Origin: Lachnospiraceae bacterium XBB2008
GTDB lineage: Bacteria; Bacillota; Clostridia; Lachnospirales; Lachnospiraceae
NCBI GenBank assembly: GCA_900102235.1
Contig: FMVL01000003.1
Location: 186,001-250,000 of the forward strand
Length of the DNA stretch: 64,000 bases
Direction: 5' to 3'
Shown piece after piece: positions 1 to 9,550 of this stretch. The stretch's first letter is position 1. Each line of letters begins with the position of its first letter. The notes under the pieces were generated by a model. That model was not told where the DNA came from, did no database searches, and saw only the letters and a program-made list of their open reading frames with translations. A program made the position numbers and the translations under genes.

Positions 1-258
1 GTTTCTCGCGAAGAAAATAAGAGCCCGGTCCACATTGGAGAGGGCCGGACGTATCAGGCTGTTGGTTCGTGGTAAGATATCGTCTATGTTGCCTGTAAGT
101 GTCTGTTCATCCGTAACGGAGATCTCTACATCATCGCCGACCAGTGGGGTTATCTTCCTGTTCCTGAATACGCCCCTTGCCTTGCATTCGTATGTATGTC
201 CGTCGAAAGCGTATACATAGTAGAACCCCGCTATTCCCTTGATGATCTTACCGCGCAT
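1..258 (-). CDS. rsgA: Ribosome small-subunit-dependent GTPase A, N-terminal part (cut by window edge)
   Basis: Only the first 86 codons are present; the gene runs off the left edge. The protein begins MRGKIIKGIAGFYYV and continues through GDDVEIS to PRTNSLIRPALSNVD, which is the N-terminal OB-fold of RsgA/YloQ, a GTPase that acts late in 30S subunit maturation. The GTPase domain and zinc site lie outside the window. The ATG is 3 bp after the prkC stop, and a GAGGCGG ribosome site lies inside the prkC 3' end, so the two are probably translationally coupled. The order prpC-prkC-rsgA is standard in Firmicutes. Identification is by sequence and context; only the fragment is visible. Confidence 0.9.
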   Translation of the reverse strand, partial: MRGKIIKGIAGFYYVYAFDGHTYECKARGVFRNRKITPLVGDDVEISVTDEQTLTGNIDDILPRTNSLIRPALSNVDRALIFFARN

Positions 259-261
259 ATA

Positions 262-2562
262 TCATTCCGCCTCAAATGTGAGTTCTCTGGTAACGGTTTT
301 GTCGTAGGTCTGAGCCGGCGTGGTAGTTGCATCACCGGTTACGGGATCTGTGATCGTCACTTCTTCGGTACTTACGGTAAATACATATGTGACCGTTCCC
401 GAAGCAGCATTGATGCCTGTATAGTTCACATCCAGAGGGAATGATGTTGTGGTCGTACTCAACAGCTGTGTACCGTCTGCCGTGGTTATGGTCACCTGAA
501 CATACATGCCGCTCTGATATTCCGGATCTTCGGTGGGAGCTGTAATGGATCCCGAATACTTATATGTTGCGGATTTGGGACCTATGCTCACGCGAAGGTC
601 GACAGTTGCGCCTTTATCGGCAAAACTGCCCGCGGTCAGTGACTGATAGCAGACCAGACCGTTAAGGGTAGGATCGTCGTTATTGGTCTCGGATACGGTA
701 CCCATGGTAAGTCCGCTCTCTGTAAGGATAGCCATGGCATCCATCTCGGATTTGCCGATAACACTCGGAACGCTTATCTTGTCGGATGCGGTTCCGCCTG
801 AAGATACGGTGATCATGATGGTGCTTCCGGCGGGAGCATAAGTATCACCCTCGGGAGACTGGCTGATAACACTGCCCTTTTCCACAGTGGCGCTCTCAGC
901 CTGAAGTATCGAGACCTGGAACCCGTGCTGTTCGAGATTGGAACGTGCTTCAGCCTGCGAAAGCCCCGCAACCGCAGGTACGAGCACACCGTCCTCGCTC
1001 TGTGCGACCGTAAGTATGACGGTATCGCCCTCGGCAAGTGTCGTTCCGGGGTCTACGCTGGCAGCCATTATCGTGCCCGCATCATACTGAAGTGTAGTCT
1101 GATATTCTATCTGGGGAGTAAGCCCCAAGTCGATCAGGATCTTCTTCGCATCATCGATCCTGGAACCTACTATGCCCTCGGGCATTATTATCTGATCGGT
1201 CTGCTCCTCCTCAACAGTCTCTTCGCCGGAGGAAGATCCGATGAAGCCGGTAACCTTGCCGAGTATCAGAAGTACGATCAGACCTACGATGACAGCGCCT
1301 GCCACGACAAGGATGGTCGTGAGTCTGTCGCCTATCCCGCCTTCATCATCGTCATCGTCGTCATCATAAGGATCTTCGTATTCCTCTTCTTCCTCATATC
1401 TGCGGCGTTTGAACTCTTCCTTTTCCATCCTGTCACGGGTGGCGTCTCTGGAAGTTCTGACCGGAGTCTTGGAAGATGAGGACTTGGAGCCCTGTTTGGA
1501 TGAGGATCCGGATTTGGACTTGTTCTTGGATTTACCGCCCGACTTCTGAGCGGGTTTGCGTGCCGGTTCCGGTTCTTTGTCCTTGCGGCGCTGCGCTCTC
1601 TCGACATCTTCCTTAAGAGCGATCCCGCCGACCATATCGCTGCGCTCGTTGGATGCGCTGCGGATCTTCTTTACGTCTTCTTCGGTAATGTTACGTGTGG
1701 CAGCCTCCTCATCGGGATCCGTGATCCTGACAAAATCGCCATCGGGATCTACCAGTGATTTCTTAAGATCCGCGATAAGCTCGCCCATGGACTGGTATCT
1801 GCGGTCCGGAGACTTCTGACAGCACTTGAGCACTATCTGCTCCACGCTGTAAGGGATGTCATCGGCATAATCCGAAGGATAAGGAAGAGCCTCCTGGATA
1901 TGCTTGATAGCGATGGCTACGGTGGTATCGCCGTTAAAGGGAACACGACCGGTAAGCATCTCAAACATCGTGATACCCAGGCTGTATATATCGGATCTCT
2001 CATCGGAGAATCCGCCTCTGGCCTGCTCGGGTGATGTATAGTGAACGCTTCCCATCACGTTGGAACTTACGGTATTGTTGGTAGCGGCCTTGGCTATGCC
2101 GAAGTCCGTAACCTTGACCTTGCCCTCTTTGGAGATGATCGTGTTCTGGGGCTTGATATCCCTGTGAATGATGTGGTTATTGTGGGCTGCCTCGATACCG
2201 TTGGATATCTGAATGGCTATGCTCACGGCTTCCTTGGAAGAAAGCCTTACCTTCTTCTCGATATATTTCTTGAGGGTGATGCCCTCGACAAGTTCCATTA
2301 CTATATAGTAAATACCGCCTTCGCTTCCTACATCGTAAACATTGACGATATTAGGGTGCATGAGGCCGGCCGCAGCCTGGGCCTCCGTGCGGAACTTGTT
2401 CACGAAGTTGTTATTCTCCGAGAACTCCTGCTTAAGGACCTTAACTGCGATAAACCTGTTAAGCTTATGATCTTTTGCCTTATAGACATCCGACATTCCA
2501 CCGGTGCCTATCTTCTCGAGGATCTCGTATCTGTCCCCGAGCATCATTCCGATCTTGATCAT
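262..2562 (-). CDS. prkC: PASTA-domain Ser/Thr protein kinase
   Basis: A 766-residue membrane eukaryotic-type kinase. The kinase domain spans about 8-275 with a glycine-rich loop, catalytic lysine near 41, HRDIKPQN at 133-140 and DFG at 153. A charged Ser/Lys-rich and then Glu/Asp-rich linker (about 315-410) leads to one transmembrane helix (414-437) and three extracellular PASTA repeats (about 459-521, 526-589, 597-662). PASTA domains in this family bind peptidoglycan fragments or lipid II and control kinase output for wall growth, dormancy exit and stress. About 100 residues of Thr-rich beta-like sequence follow the last PASTA, which is longer than many homologues. The start is supported by AAGGAAAA just upstream. 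The cognate phosphatase gene ends 13 bp upstream. Confidence 0.95.
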   Translation of the reverse strand: MIKIGMMLGDRYEILEKIGTGGMSDVYKAKDHKLNRFIAVKVLKQEFSENNNFVNKFRTEAQAAAGLMHPNIVNVYDVGSEGGIYYIVMELVEGITLKKYIEKKVRLSSKEAVSIAIQISNGIEAAHNNHIIHRDIKPQNTIISKEGKVKVTDFGIAKAATNNTVSSNVMGSVHYTSPEQARGGFSDERSDIYSLGITMFEMLTGRVPFNGDTTVAIAIKHIQEALPYPSDYADDIPYSVEQIVLKCCQKSPDRRYQSMGELIADLKKSLVDPDGDFVRITDPDEEAATRNITEEDVKKIRSASNERSDMVGGIALKEDVERAQRRKDKEPEPARKPAQKSGGKSKNKSKSGSSSKQGSKSSSSKTPVRTSRDATRDRMEKEEFKRRRYEEEEEYEDPYDDDDDDDEGGIGDRLTTILVVAGAVIVGLIVLLILGKVTGFIGSSSGEETVEEEQTDQIIMPEGIVGSRIDDAKKILIDLGLTPQIEYQTTLQYDAGTIMAASVDPGTTLAEGDTVILTVAQSEDGVLVPAVAGLSQAEARSNLEQHGFQVSILQAESATVEKGSVISQSPEGDTYAPAGSTIMITVSSGGTASDKISVPSVIGKSEMDAMAILTESGLTMGTVSETNNDDPTLNGLVCYQSLTAGSFADKGATVDLRVSIGPKSATYKYSGSITAPTEDPEYQSGMYVQVTITTADGTQLLSTTTTSFPLDVNYTGINAASGTVTYVFTVSTEEVTITDPVTGDATTTPAQTYDKTVTRELTFEAE

Positions 2563-2575
2563 GCTTTTTCCTTAC

Positions 2576-3313
2576 TTATTCGGCAAACGGTTCAATAAGA
2601 ACGACTGATATGTTATCTCTACCGCCGTTCTCGTTTGCCATATCTACAAGCCTGTGGGCACGCTCTCTGAGCGTTCCGTCAGACCATATGATATCTCCTA
2701 TATCTTCATCTTCAACCATGTTGGACATGCCGTCTGAGCACAACAAAATAATGTCGCCCTGTTCGATACTTACCCTGAACAGGTCAACATCAATCTCGCT
2801 CATGGCACCTACTGCCCTGGTTATGATATTTTTATCCGGATGTGTACGGGCCTTGGATCTCTCAAGCCCGCCCATCTGAACCATCTCCTCAACGAGGGAA
2901 TGATCCACGGATACCTGCTGAATGTCATCATCATAGGAACACAGATATGCACGGCTGTCGCCGACATTGGCTACGAGCATATCATCCTTCAGACATGTGC
3001 ACGCCACGACTGTGGTACCCATGCCCTTGCATCCGGCTCTTGTCTGAGCCTGTTCCCAGATGGCGGAATTGGCTGCTTTGATGGCTGTCTCGAGAGCCTT
3101 CTCGGGAGAAACGTTGCGCATCCCCTTTAGTTCATCCTCGATCACTCTCACACAGATGGCACTGGCAAGCTCTCCGGCATTATGTCCGCCCATCCCGTCA
3201 GCCACGATATAGAGATTCGGCAGAGGGCCCACGGGACCGTCTGCAACATATACTCTGTCCTGATTCAATTGTCTACGAAGACCCCTGTCGGTCACGCCGT
3301 AGGAATCGATCAT
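2576..3313 (-). CDS. prpC: PP2C-type Ser/Thr phosphatase partner of PrkC
   Basis: A 245-residue soluble metal-dependent phosphatase (PPM/PP2C, also called Stp). Visible motifs are RRQLNQDRVY near the N terminus, ADGMGGHNAGE near 38-48 (metal-binding Asp and Gly), GDSRAYL and the late CSDGMSNMVED and GGRDNISVV blocks. It removes phosphate from PrkC and its targets. It has no membrane segment. The ribosome site GGGAGA overlaps the last codons of rlmN and the start is 3 bp after that gene, so translation is coupled. Placement directly before prkC is the usual kinase/phosphatase pair of Firmicutes. Confidence 0.95.
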   Translation of the reverse strand: MIDSYGVTDRGLRRQLNQDRVYVADGPVGPLPNLYIVADGMGGHNAGELASAICVRVIEDELKGMRNVSPEKALETAIKAANSAIWEQAQTRAGCKGMGTTVVACTCLKDDMLVANVGDSRAYLCSYDDDIQQVSVDHSLVEEMVQMGGLERSKARTHPDKNIITRAVGAMSEIDVDLFRVSIEQGDIILLCSDGMSNMVEDEDIGDIIWSDGTLRERAHRLVDMANENGGRDNISVVLIEPFAE

Positions 3314-3316
3314 AAG

Positions 3317-4369
3317 TTATCTCCCGTGTCTGTTTCGGAGCTGACCGCAAGCGCCGTCGATATCCTGCCCCAATTCTCTTCTTATAGTAACATTTATTCC
3401 CTGTTTTTCAAGTTTATTTTTGAATGCGGACACCCTGTCAGCGCCCGAAGGCTCGTACCCGCGCTCGGTTACGGGGTTGACCGGAATGAGGTTTACATGT
3501 GCCCCGAGATCACGGCACAGACGTGCCAGTTCGGTCGCGCATTCATCGGTATCATTGACACCGCGGCTTAAGGCATATTCAAAGGTTATCCTGCGTCCTG
3601 TCTTCTCAAAAAAATATGCCGCACTTTCGGCGATCTCTGCGATCGTATACTTCTCGGCGATGGGCATGATCGTGCGTCTGAGTTCATCATTCGGCGCATG
3701 AAGGGATATAGCCAGCGTGATCCCCAGCCCCTCATCCGCAAGATCCCTGATGCGTCCGGTCAGACCGCATGTCGAGACCGTGATGTTCCGCCGGCTTAAG
3801 TTATATCCTTCTTCAGAGATGATGAGGTTTAAGAACCTGATCACGTTATCGTAGTTATCAAGGGGTTCACCCATTCCCATCACGACTATATGGGATATCC
3901 GTTCATTAATATCGTTTGTTATTCTATATATCTGGTCGAGTATCTCCGCAGGAGTCAGATTCCTGGTAAGGCCGCCCAGCGTGGAGGCACAGAATCTGCA
4001 TCCCATGCGGCATCCGACCTGTGAGCTCACGCAGACAGTATTGCCGTATTTATAACGCATGAGAACCGATTCGATCAGATTGGAGTCAGCCAGTTCGAAA
4101 AGGTACTTGCGGGTACCGTCGGCCGATTGCCTGACTTCTATGGGTTTGAGGCATGTTATGTCAACTGAGTTTGAACTGTCGGTGTTCGTTTCCTCGGTTT
4201 CCCTGAGCCTTGCCTTCAGCGACTTGGGGATATTGGTCATGTCATCAAGAGAGGATACACACTTGGCGTGCATCCACTGATAAAGCTGCCTTGCGCGAAA
4301 CGCCGGCTCTCCCATCCCTGCTATATGATCCGTAAGTTCGGTTAAGGTCATCGATTTGATATCAGTCAT
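3317..4369 (-). CDS. rlmN: Dual-specificity 23S rRNA/tRNA adenine-C2 methyltransferase RlmN
   Basis: A radical-SAM enzyme that methylates C2 of A2503 in 23S rRNA and A37 in some tRNAs. The cluster-binding CxxxCxxC appears in GCRMGCRFCAS, followed by MGMGEPLDN, and a late conserved cysteine is in GACGQLRNRHG. The reading frame is open further upstream (to 4420), but the product then has a 17-residue unrelated leader inside rsmB. I chose the ATG giving MTDIKSMTLTEL, one base after the rsmB stop, which gives 350 residues, the family's normal length. It is cotranscribed with rsmB and prpC. Confidence 0.94.
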   Translation of the reverse strand: MTDIKSMTLTELTDHIAGMGEPAFRARQLYQWMHAKCVSSLDDMTNIPKSLKARLRETEETNTDSSNSVDITCLKPIEVRQSADGTRKYLFELADSNLIESVLMRYKYGNTVCVSSQVGCRMGCRFCASTLGGLTRNLTPAEILDQIYRITNDINERISHIVVMGMGEPLDNYDNVIRFLNLIISEEGYNLSRRNITVSTCGLTGRIRDLADEGLGITLAISLHAPNDELRRTIMPIAEKYTIAEIAESAAYFFEKTGRRITFEYALSRGVNDTDECATELARLCRDLGAHVNLIPVNPVTERGYEPSGADRVSAFKNKLEKQGINVTIRRELGQDIDGACGQLRNRHGR

Positions 4370-4370
4370 C

Positions 4371-5732
4371 TTAAGCCCGCTCCAAAACGCATATATAGAA
4401 CCCGTCCGAGCGCCACTCATCCGGAAGGATCCGAAGACCGGGTAAGGAATTGTCCGTATTCTTCGGAGGGATCACCGCAGACTGCTTAAGTGCCCGGTCC
4501 GTAATGTCTCTGAAACCGTAGTTTTCCATGATATATGAGGCCTGATCCTCATTCTCCGCTTTGTTCATCGTGCAGGTTGAATAGACCAGTCTTCCGCCCG
4601 GACGTACATATCTGACCGCGGAATCAATGATCTGTCTCTGAACGGGAACCAGAGAATCCGTATCCTCCGGAGTGATCCTGTATCTGATATCGCTCTTATG
4701 CCCTATGACCCCCAGGCCCGTACATGGAACATCCGCTATGACCACATCGGCTTTTTCTTCCATTTCCGGCATGAACAGTGTGGAATCGTGTACCGAGACC
4801 GTGATCATGTCTTCCATCCCGAGTCTGCCGATGTTCTCCGATATCCGCTCGCATCTGGACTCGGATATGTCATATGAGTAGACATGTCCTTGTTTACATA
4901 ACATATCTGCCGCGTGGAGGCTTTTCCCTCCGGGAGCGGCACAAAGGTCCATGACGGTATCTCCGGGACGGATGAGCGCAAGTTCCGCAACCATCATCGA
5001 TCCGGTGTCCTGGACCGTAAAAGCCCCCTCATCATAACCGGCAAGCCGCTGCACTGCTCCGGTATCTTTAAGGAGCCTTCCGTACGGAATATGAGGGTTG
5101 GGACTCACATCAACGCCCGCTTTTGTCCATTCGTCCGCCAGGCGCTCTTCGCTGCGAGAGTCTGTGCGCAGTCTGACGCTTATATATCTTGAATCAAGAA
5201 GAGCCTTTAATATGCTTTCCGTCCTGTCGGGCCCGTAGCTTTCGCAAAGCATCCCTGCTATCCATTCAGGACATGAATAGACCACCGAAAGATATTTAAG
5301 CGCATCATCTTCCTTCGAAGGATAACGGATATTATTTTTCTCACGGGAAACGGTTCGGAGAACTCCGTTGACATACCCTTTGAGTCCGGAAAATCCCCGC
5401 GCAGCCGCGATCTTCACCGCCTCGTTGCACACCGCCGAATCGGGGACCTGGTCCATCCACAGGAGCTGATAAACACTCATACGAAGGATCGCCCTGATCA
5501 TGGGCTTCATCTTCCGTACGGGAGTTTTGGAATACTGATCCAATATATAATCTGTCGTGATGCGCCGCTCGCAGCAGCCGTCCATGACCGTCTTATAGAA
5601 AGCCTTGTCACGCGCATCCAGTGAATCATATTTATCTAATACGGCATTTACTTCGACCGACAGATAAGTACCCGTCCTCTCCATCTCGAGCATGGAGTCT
5701 GCGATCAAAGCCCGGATATCTGTTTTGCTCAT
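4371..5732 (-). CDS. rsmB: 16S rRNA cytosine-5 methyltransferase RsmB (Sun)
   Basis: A 453-residue enzyme that makes m5C967 in 16S rRNA. It has an N-terminal NusB-like RNA-binding domain (about 1-140) and a Rossmann methyltransferase domain with the SAM loop DLCAAPGGKSLHAA. The two motif cysteines are in PCTGLGVI and in YSTCTMNKAENE, the latter the catalytic nucleophile region. The start ATG overlaps the fmt stop by four bases (ATGA), a strong coupling signal. Position between fmt and rlmN is the canonical Firmicutes arrangement. Confidence 0.95.
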   Translation of the reverse strand: MSKTDIRALIADSMLEMERTGTYLSVEVNAVLDKYDSLDARDKAFYKTVMDGCCERRITTDYILDQYSKTPVRKMKPMIRAILRMSVYQLLWMDQVPDSAVCNEAVKIAAARGFSGLKGYVNGVLRTVSREKNNIRYPSKEDDALKYLSVVYSCPEWIAGMLCESYGPDRTESILKALLDSRYISVRLRTDSRSEERLADEWTKAGVDVSPNPHIPYGRLLKDTGAVQRLAGYDEGAFTVQDTGSMMVAELALIRPGDTVMDLCAAPGGKSLHAADMLCKQGHVYSYDISESRCERISENIGRLGMEDMITVSVHDSTLFMPEMEEKADVVIADVPCTGLGVIGHKSDIRYRITPEDTDSLVPVQRQIIDSAVRYVRPGGRLVYSTCTMNKAENEDQASYIMENYGFRDITDRALKQSAVIPPKNTDNSLPGLRILPDEWRSDGFYICVLERA

Positions 5733-6694
5733 ACACTCTCCGGCTGCAGATTTTCACCGCAGCTGACGCTCTGACCCAGAAGAAAGTCGTGTGTCGACAT
5801 GCGCTTTTTACCTTCCAGCTGGAGTTCGTCTATCCTGAGCAAGCCTTCCCGGCACCCTGCCCAGATATGCTTCCTGTCAAAGGCATAGATGCATCCGGGT
5901 ACAATTTCCCCCGCTTTCTCGCAGTCGGGAACATCCGAAACATCGACCGCCTTCACTTTCCATATCTTAAGCTGCCTGTCACCAAGTGCACATGAAGCAC
6001 CCGGCCAGGGATCAAAAGCGCGTACCTGTCTGTCTATCTGGGCGGCCGTCCGTGTAAAATCGATCTTACCCATCGACTTGTCAAGCATGCCCACATGATC
6101 GGCTTTGGATTCATCCTGAGGGATGGGGGTAAGCTCTCCACGCTCTATCATCGGGAGGGCCTTAACTATCAGTTCGGACCCTAGAGCCGCCAGTTTGTCA
6201 AAAAGCGAACCGCTCGTATCATCGTCCTCGATCGGGATGGATTCACTGATCAGGATATCCCCCGTATCAAGTCCCTCATCCATCTGCATGATGGTCACGC
6301 CGCTTTCCTTATCTCCCTGCAAAATGGCATGCTGGATCGGAGACGCACCTCTCAGATGCGGCAAAAGCGAAGCATGTATGTTGACACAGCCAAACTTGGG
6401 CATATCAAGCACTGCTTTGGGAAGGATCTGGCCGAATGCGGCCACAACGATGATATCTGCGGGATAGTTCCTAAGTTCTTCCACAGATTCGGGATTACGC
6501 AGTCTGACCGGCTGAAGGACCGGAATATCGTATCTCAGCGCCACTTCCTTGACGGGACTGGGGACAAGTTTTCCGCTCCGTCCTTTGGGCCTGTCGGGCT
6601 GAGTCACTACGGCGCTGACCTTGTAACCCGCTTTTATGATAGCTTCAAGGGGACCCGTGGCAAAATCGGGAGTCCCCATATAGATAATGTTCAT
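5729..6694 (-). CDS. fmt: Methionyl-tRNA formyltransferase
   Basis: A 321-residue enzyme that formylates initiator Met-tRNA using 10-formyltetrahydrofolate. The N terminus reads MNIIYMGTPDFA. The TQPDRPKGR loop and the HASLLPHLRGASPIQ block carry the catalytic Asn/His region of the family, and a C-terminal OB-like tRNA-binding domain follows (about 205-315). It is separated by 8 bp from the upstream deformylase gene, the enzyme that later removes the formyl group, and overlaps rsmB downstream by four bases. Length is typical. Confidence 0.96.
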   Translation of the reverse strand: MNIIYMGTPDFATGPLEAIIKAGYKVSAVVTQPDRPKGRSGKLVPSPVKEVALRYDIPVLQPVRLRNPESVEELRNYPADIIVVAAFGQILPKAVLDMPKFGCVNIHASLLPHLRGASPIQHAILQGDKESGVTIMQMDEGLDTGDILISESIPIEDDDTSGSLFDKLAALGSELIVKALPMIERGELTPIPQDESKADHVGMLDKSMGKIDFTRTAAQIDRQVRAFDPWPGASCALGDRQLKIWKVKAVDVSDVPDCEKAGEIVPGCIYAFDRKHIWAGCREGLLRIDELQLEGKKRMSTHDFLLGQSVSCGENLQPESV

Positions 6695-6702
6695 ATTCAG
6701 TC

Positions 6703-7227
6703 TTAAGCCTCTTCGCCGGCGTCTGCGTCAGTCTCTTCATCACCCTCATCGGATTCGCTGCTTAACGAGCTTACGTTCATAAGTTCACCTTCGACCTTTT
6801 CCACATACATATGGCCGTCAAGATGCTCAAGTTCATGAACCAGCGCTCTGGCGAGGAGTTCCTCTCCCTCCAGTTCAAACTCGTTCATATCCAGATCGTA
6901 TGCTTTGACCTTCACATAGTTCGGTCTGGTCACAATACCTGTCTTGCCGGGCAGCGACAGGCATCCTTCGTGTCCGGTCTGCTCACCGGCCGTCTCGAGG
7001 ATCTCGGGATTTATGAGTACATGAGGGTCGTCGCCGACCGTATCTATGACCACGACACGCTTCAGGACTCCGACCTGCGGAGCGGCAAGCCCCACGCCGT
7101 TTGCCTCATACATTGTATCGAGCATGTCTTCCACCAGTTCTTTTATCCTGGGGGTCACCTCTTTTACTTCCTTACACTTTTTCTCAAGGACGGGATCGCC
7201 CATGATCCTTATATTTCTGAGTGCCAT
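6703..7227 (-). CDS. def: Peptide deformylase
   Basis: A metallo-enzyme that removes the N-formyl group from nascent proteins. The three family motifs are intact: GVGLAAPQVG, EGCLSLPG (cysteine metal ligand) and the HEXXH motif in VHELEHLDG. The 174 residues include an unusual acidic Ser/Glu/Asp-rich tail of about 30 residues (from about 150) that lies outside the catalytic fold and has no obvious role. A ribosome site GGAAGGGTGG precedes the ATG. It follows priA by about 50 bp and precedes fmt by 8 bp. Confidence 0.95.
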   Translation of the reverse strand: MALRNIRIMGDPVLEKKCKEVKEVTPRIKELVEDMLDTMYEANGVGLAAPQVGVLKRVVVIDTVGDDPHVLINPEILETAGEQTGHEGCLSLPGKTGIVTRPNYVKVKAYDLDMNEFELEGEELLARALVHELEHLDGHMYVEKVEGELMNVSSLSSESDEGDEETDADAGEEA

Positions 7228-7279
7228 AATTCCACCCTTCCAATCTGATAAACTAAAACCTTATTTACTCTAACATGCA

Positions 7280-9532
7280 TCATGGATCAAAGTCAAAGAA
7301 AGTGAGCTCACGGGAGTCGTTTCTTTCACGCGCAAAACTCTCTATCCGGTCCTTGACGGCTATCAGAACATCCATATCCACATGCTTGATATATAGGACA
7401 TGTCTGAATCTGTCCTTGATCCTGCTGATGTAGGCAGGTGCCGGACCGATGGTGTAACCCTGCGGGGATGCTTCGCCCTTTCCGGCGCTGTCCTCCTGAA
7501 TACATGCGTCGGCCAGCTGCCTGTACTTTTCCGCAAGAGTCTCTCCGGAATTATCCTTTTCGCTGACGACCATGACCGCGAGCATGTGCCATAAGGGCGG
7601 ATATGAAGCGAGTGTCCGGAAAATGATCTCCTCGTCATAGAACGCCTTGTAGTTCTGAGACGCGGCGCTTACTATGCTGTAATGCTCGGGCTGGTAGGTC
7701 TGGATGACCACTTCACCCCTCTTCGTGCCTCTGCCCGCTCTGCCGGCCGCCTGGGTGAGCAGAGCAAAAGTGCGCTCGGCAGCCCTGTAATCCCCGACGG
7801 AAAGTGACATATCCGCCGCCAGCATGCCGACCAGCGTAACCTCCGGAAAATCATGGCCCTTGACTATCATCTGGGTTCCGATCAGGATGTCGGCCTCATG
7901 ATCCCTGAATGTCCGAAGGATCGTCTCCATGCTGCCCTTTTCCCTGGTGGTATCGGCATCCATCCGGACCACGCGGGATGCGGGATACATCTTACGGATC
8001 TGAGCCTCGATCTCTTCGGTTCCGACACGGAATCCGGCTATATACGAAGATGAGCACTCCGGACAGGTCTTCGGCATCGGTTCGGTATGACCGCAATAGT
8101 GGCACACAAGCCTCCCTCCCCTGTGCTCGGTCAGCGATACATCGCAATGAGGACACTTGATCACATGTCCGCAGCTCCTGCAGGATATGAACCCCGCCAC
8201 TCCGCGTCTGTTGATGAACAGCATGATCTGCTCGCTGCGGGAGAGGCGGTCGTCCATCAGTTCCTTTAATTTATCGGAAAAGACCGAACGGTTCCCTTTT
8301 CTTAATTCTTCCCTGAGATCCACGATATGGACATCCGGCAGGGCACCGCCTGTCAGACGCTCATCCAGCGTGAAAAGCTCGTATTCTCCCTGAAGTGCCT
8401 TGTAATATGACTCCATTGAAGGGGTGGCTGACCCCAGTATCAGGCTCACGCCGCGGCTCTCGGAGATATACTCCGCGCAGCTGACCGCCTTATATCTGGG
8501 GGTGTTCTCCGATCTGTAACTGGGTTCATGCTCCTCATCTATGATGATGGCGCCCAATCTTGAAAAAGGAGTAAAAAGCGCGGACCTCGGGCCGATGATG
8601 ACATCGATGTCACCTTTCTTTGCCCTGAGAAACTGGTCGTAACGCTCTCCCTGGGACATGGATGAATTGACCACGCTCACGCGGTCGCCGAATCTCTTGT
8701 AGAAACGCAGCAATGTCTGATAAGTCAGAGCGATCTCGGGAATGAGGACTATGACCTGCAGCCCCCGCTTTACCATATGGTCGGCGATACCGATATACAC
8801 CTCGGTCTTGCCGCTTCCGGTTATGCCGTGGATCAGGTATTTACCGGGCCTGCCGGCATCGTGATTTTCGGTAACGGTTGATATTATATGCTGCTGGGCT
8901 TTGCTGAGCTCATAGGTTTTATGAGCCTCTTCGTCGGTGACGATCGGGTTCCTGTAATACTCCGTTTCGGTGATCCTGATGTAGCCTTTGGACTCAAGGC
9001 TTCGAAGAGTCGGTGCCGATACGGACAGTTTATCCCTGACGAGATCATAGGGAAGCGTCGGTTCCGTAAGCAGTGCCTTAAGTATCCTGAGTCTGGCAGT
9101 CTGGTGCTTTCTGTCGCACTCCTCGATCACGGCATCGAGTTCATCCGCTTCCAATGTAAGATCTACCCGTTTGGATGTTCTGACCGTCATCTTCTTCTTG
9201 ACCGGAATGACGGTCTTCAGTGCCTGTATCATCGTTCCGCCGAAATGCACACGGATCCACCACGCCAGGGCTATCATGCTGCCGTCAGCACTCACCTGAT
9301 CGTTGCAGATCTCCATGACGGATTTCAGTCTATCCTCGGGATAGTCGGCATGATCTTTTATCTCGATGCAGTACCCTTTGAGGATCTTGTTGCCGCGTCC
9401 GAAAGGCACGGTCACACAGTCCCCGACCTTGATCTCGCTCACCATCTCATCCGGGATGATGTACTGAAACGGACGGTCGAGCTGCTCGTGCGATATCTCT
9501 ATTATGATGTCTGCATATAGTTTCTGTGTCAT
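7280..9532 (-). CDS. priA: Primosomal replication-restart helicase PriA
   Basis: A 750-residue superfamily 2 helicase that reloads the replisome at stalled forks. The N-terminal DNA-binding part (about 1-190) is followed by the helicase core with Walker A GITGSGKTEVY and the Walker B DEEH box. Two zinc-binding clusters of CxxC pairs are visible in the CRSCGHVIKCPHC and CHYCGH...CPECSSSY region. The late GTQMIVKGHDFP and QAAGRAGRG motifs complete it. It lies downstream of a Y-family polymerase and its small partner, so replication restart and translesion synthesis are adjacent here. The ribosome site is weak. Confidence 0.95.
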   Translation of the reverse strand: MTQKLYADIIIEISHEQLDRPFQYIIPDEMVSEIKVGDCVTVPFGRGNKILKGYCIEIKDHADYPEDRLKSVMEICNDQVSADGSMIALAWWIRVHFGGTMIQALKTVIPVKKKMTVRTSKRVDLTLEADELDAVIEECDRKHQTARLRILKALLTEPTLPYDLVRDKLSVSAPTLRSLESKGYIRITETEYYRNPIVTDEEAHKTYELSKAQQHIISTVTENHDAGRPGKYLIHGITGSGKTEVYIGIADHMVKRGLQVIVLIPEIALTYQTLLRFYKRFGDRVSVVNSSMSQGERYDQFLRAKKGDIDVIIGPRSALFTPFSRLGAIIIDEEHEPSYRSENTPRYKAVSCAEYISESRGVSLILGSATPSMESYYKALQGEYELFTLDERLTGGALPDVHIVDLREELRKGNRSVFSDKLKELMDDRLSRSEQIMLFINRRGVAGFISCRSCGHVIKCPHCDVSLTEHRGGRLVCHYCGHTEPMPKTCPECSSSYIAGFRVGTEEIEAQIRKMYPASRVVRMDADTTREKGSMETILRTFRDHEADILIGTQMIVKGHDFPEVTLVGMLAADMSLSVGDYRAAERTFALLTQAAGRAGRGTKRGEVVIQTYQPEHYSIVSAASQNYKAFYDEEIIFRTLASYPPLWHMLAVMVVSEKDNSGETLAEKYRQLADACIQEDSAGKGEASPQGYTIGPAPAYISRIKDRFRHVLYIKHVDMDVLIAVKDRIESFARERNDSRELTFFDFDP

Positions 9533-9550
9533 GTTATGTAAACTCTTCGT

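Noticed and set aside
813-1607. Open frames in the prkC linker and PASTA region on both strands
   Set aside because: They are shadows of a low-complexity coding region; none has a ribosome site or recognisable product.
3317-4420. Longer rlmN start at 4420
   Set aside because: It would overlap rsmB by 50 bases and add 17 residues foreign to RlmN; the ATG at 4369 gives the normal length.
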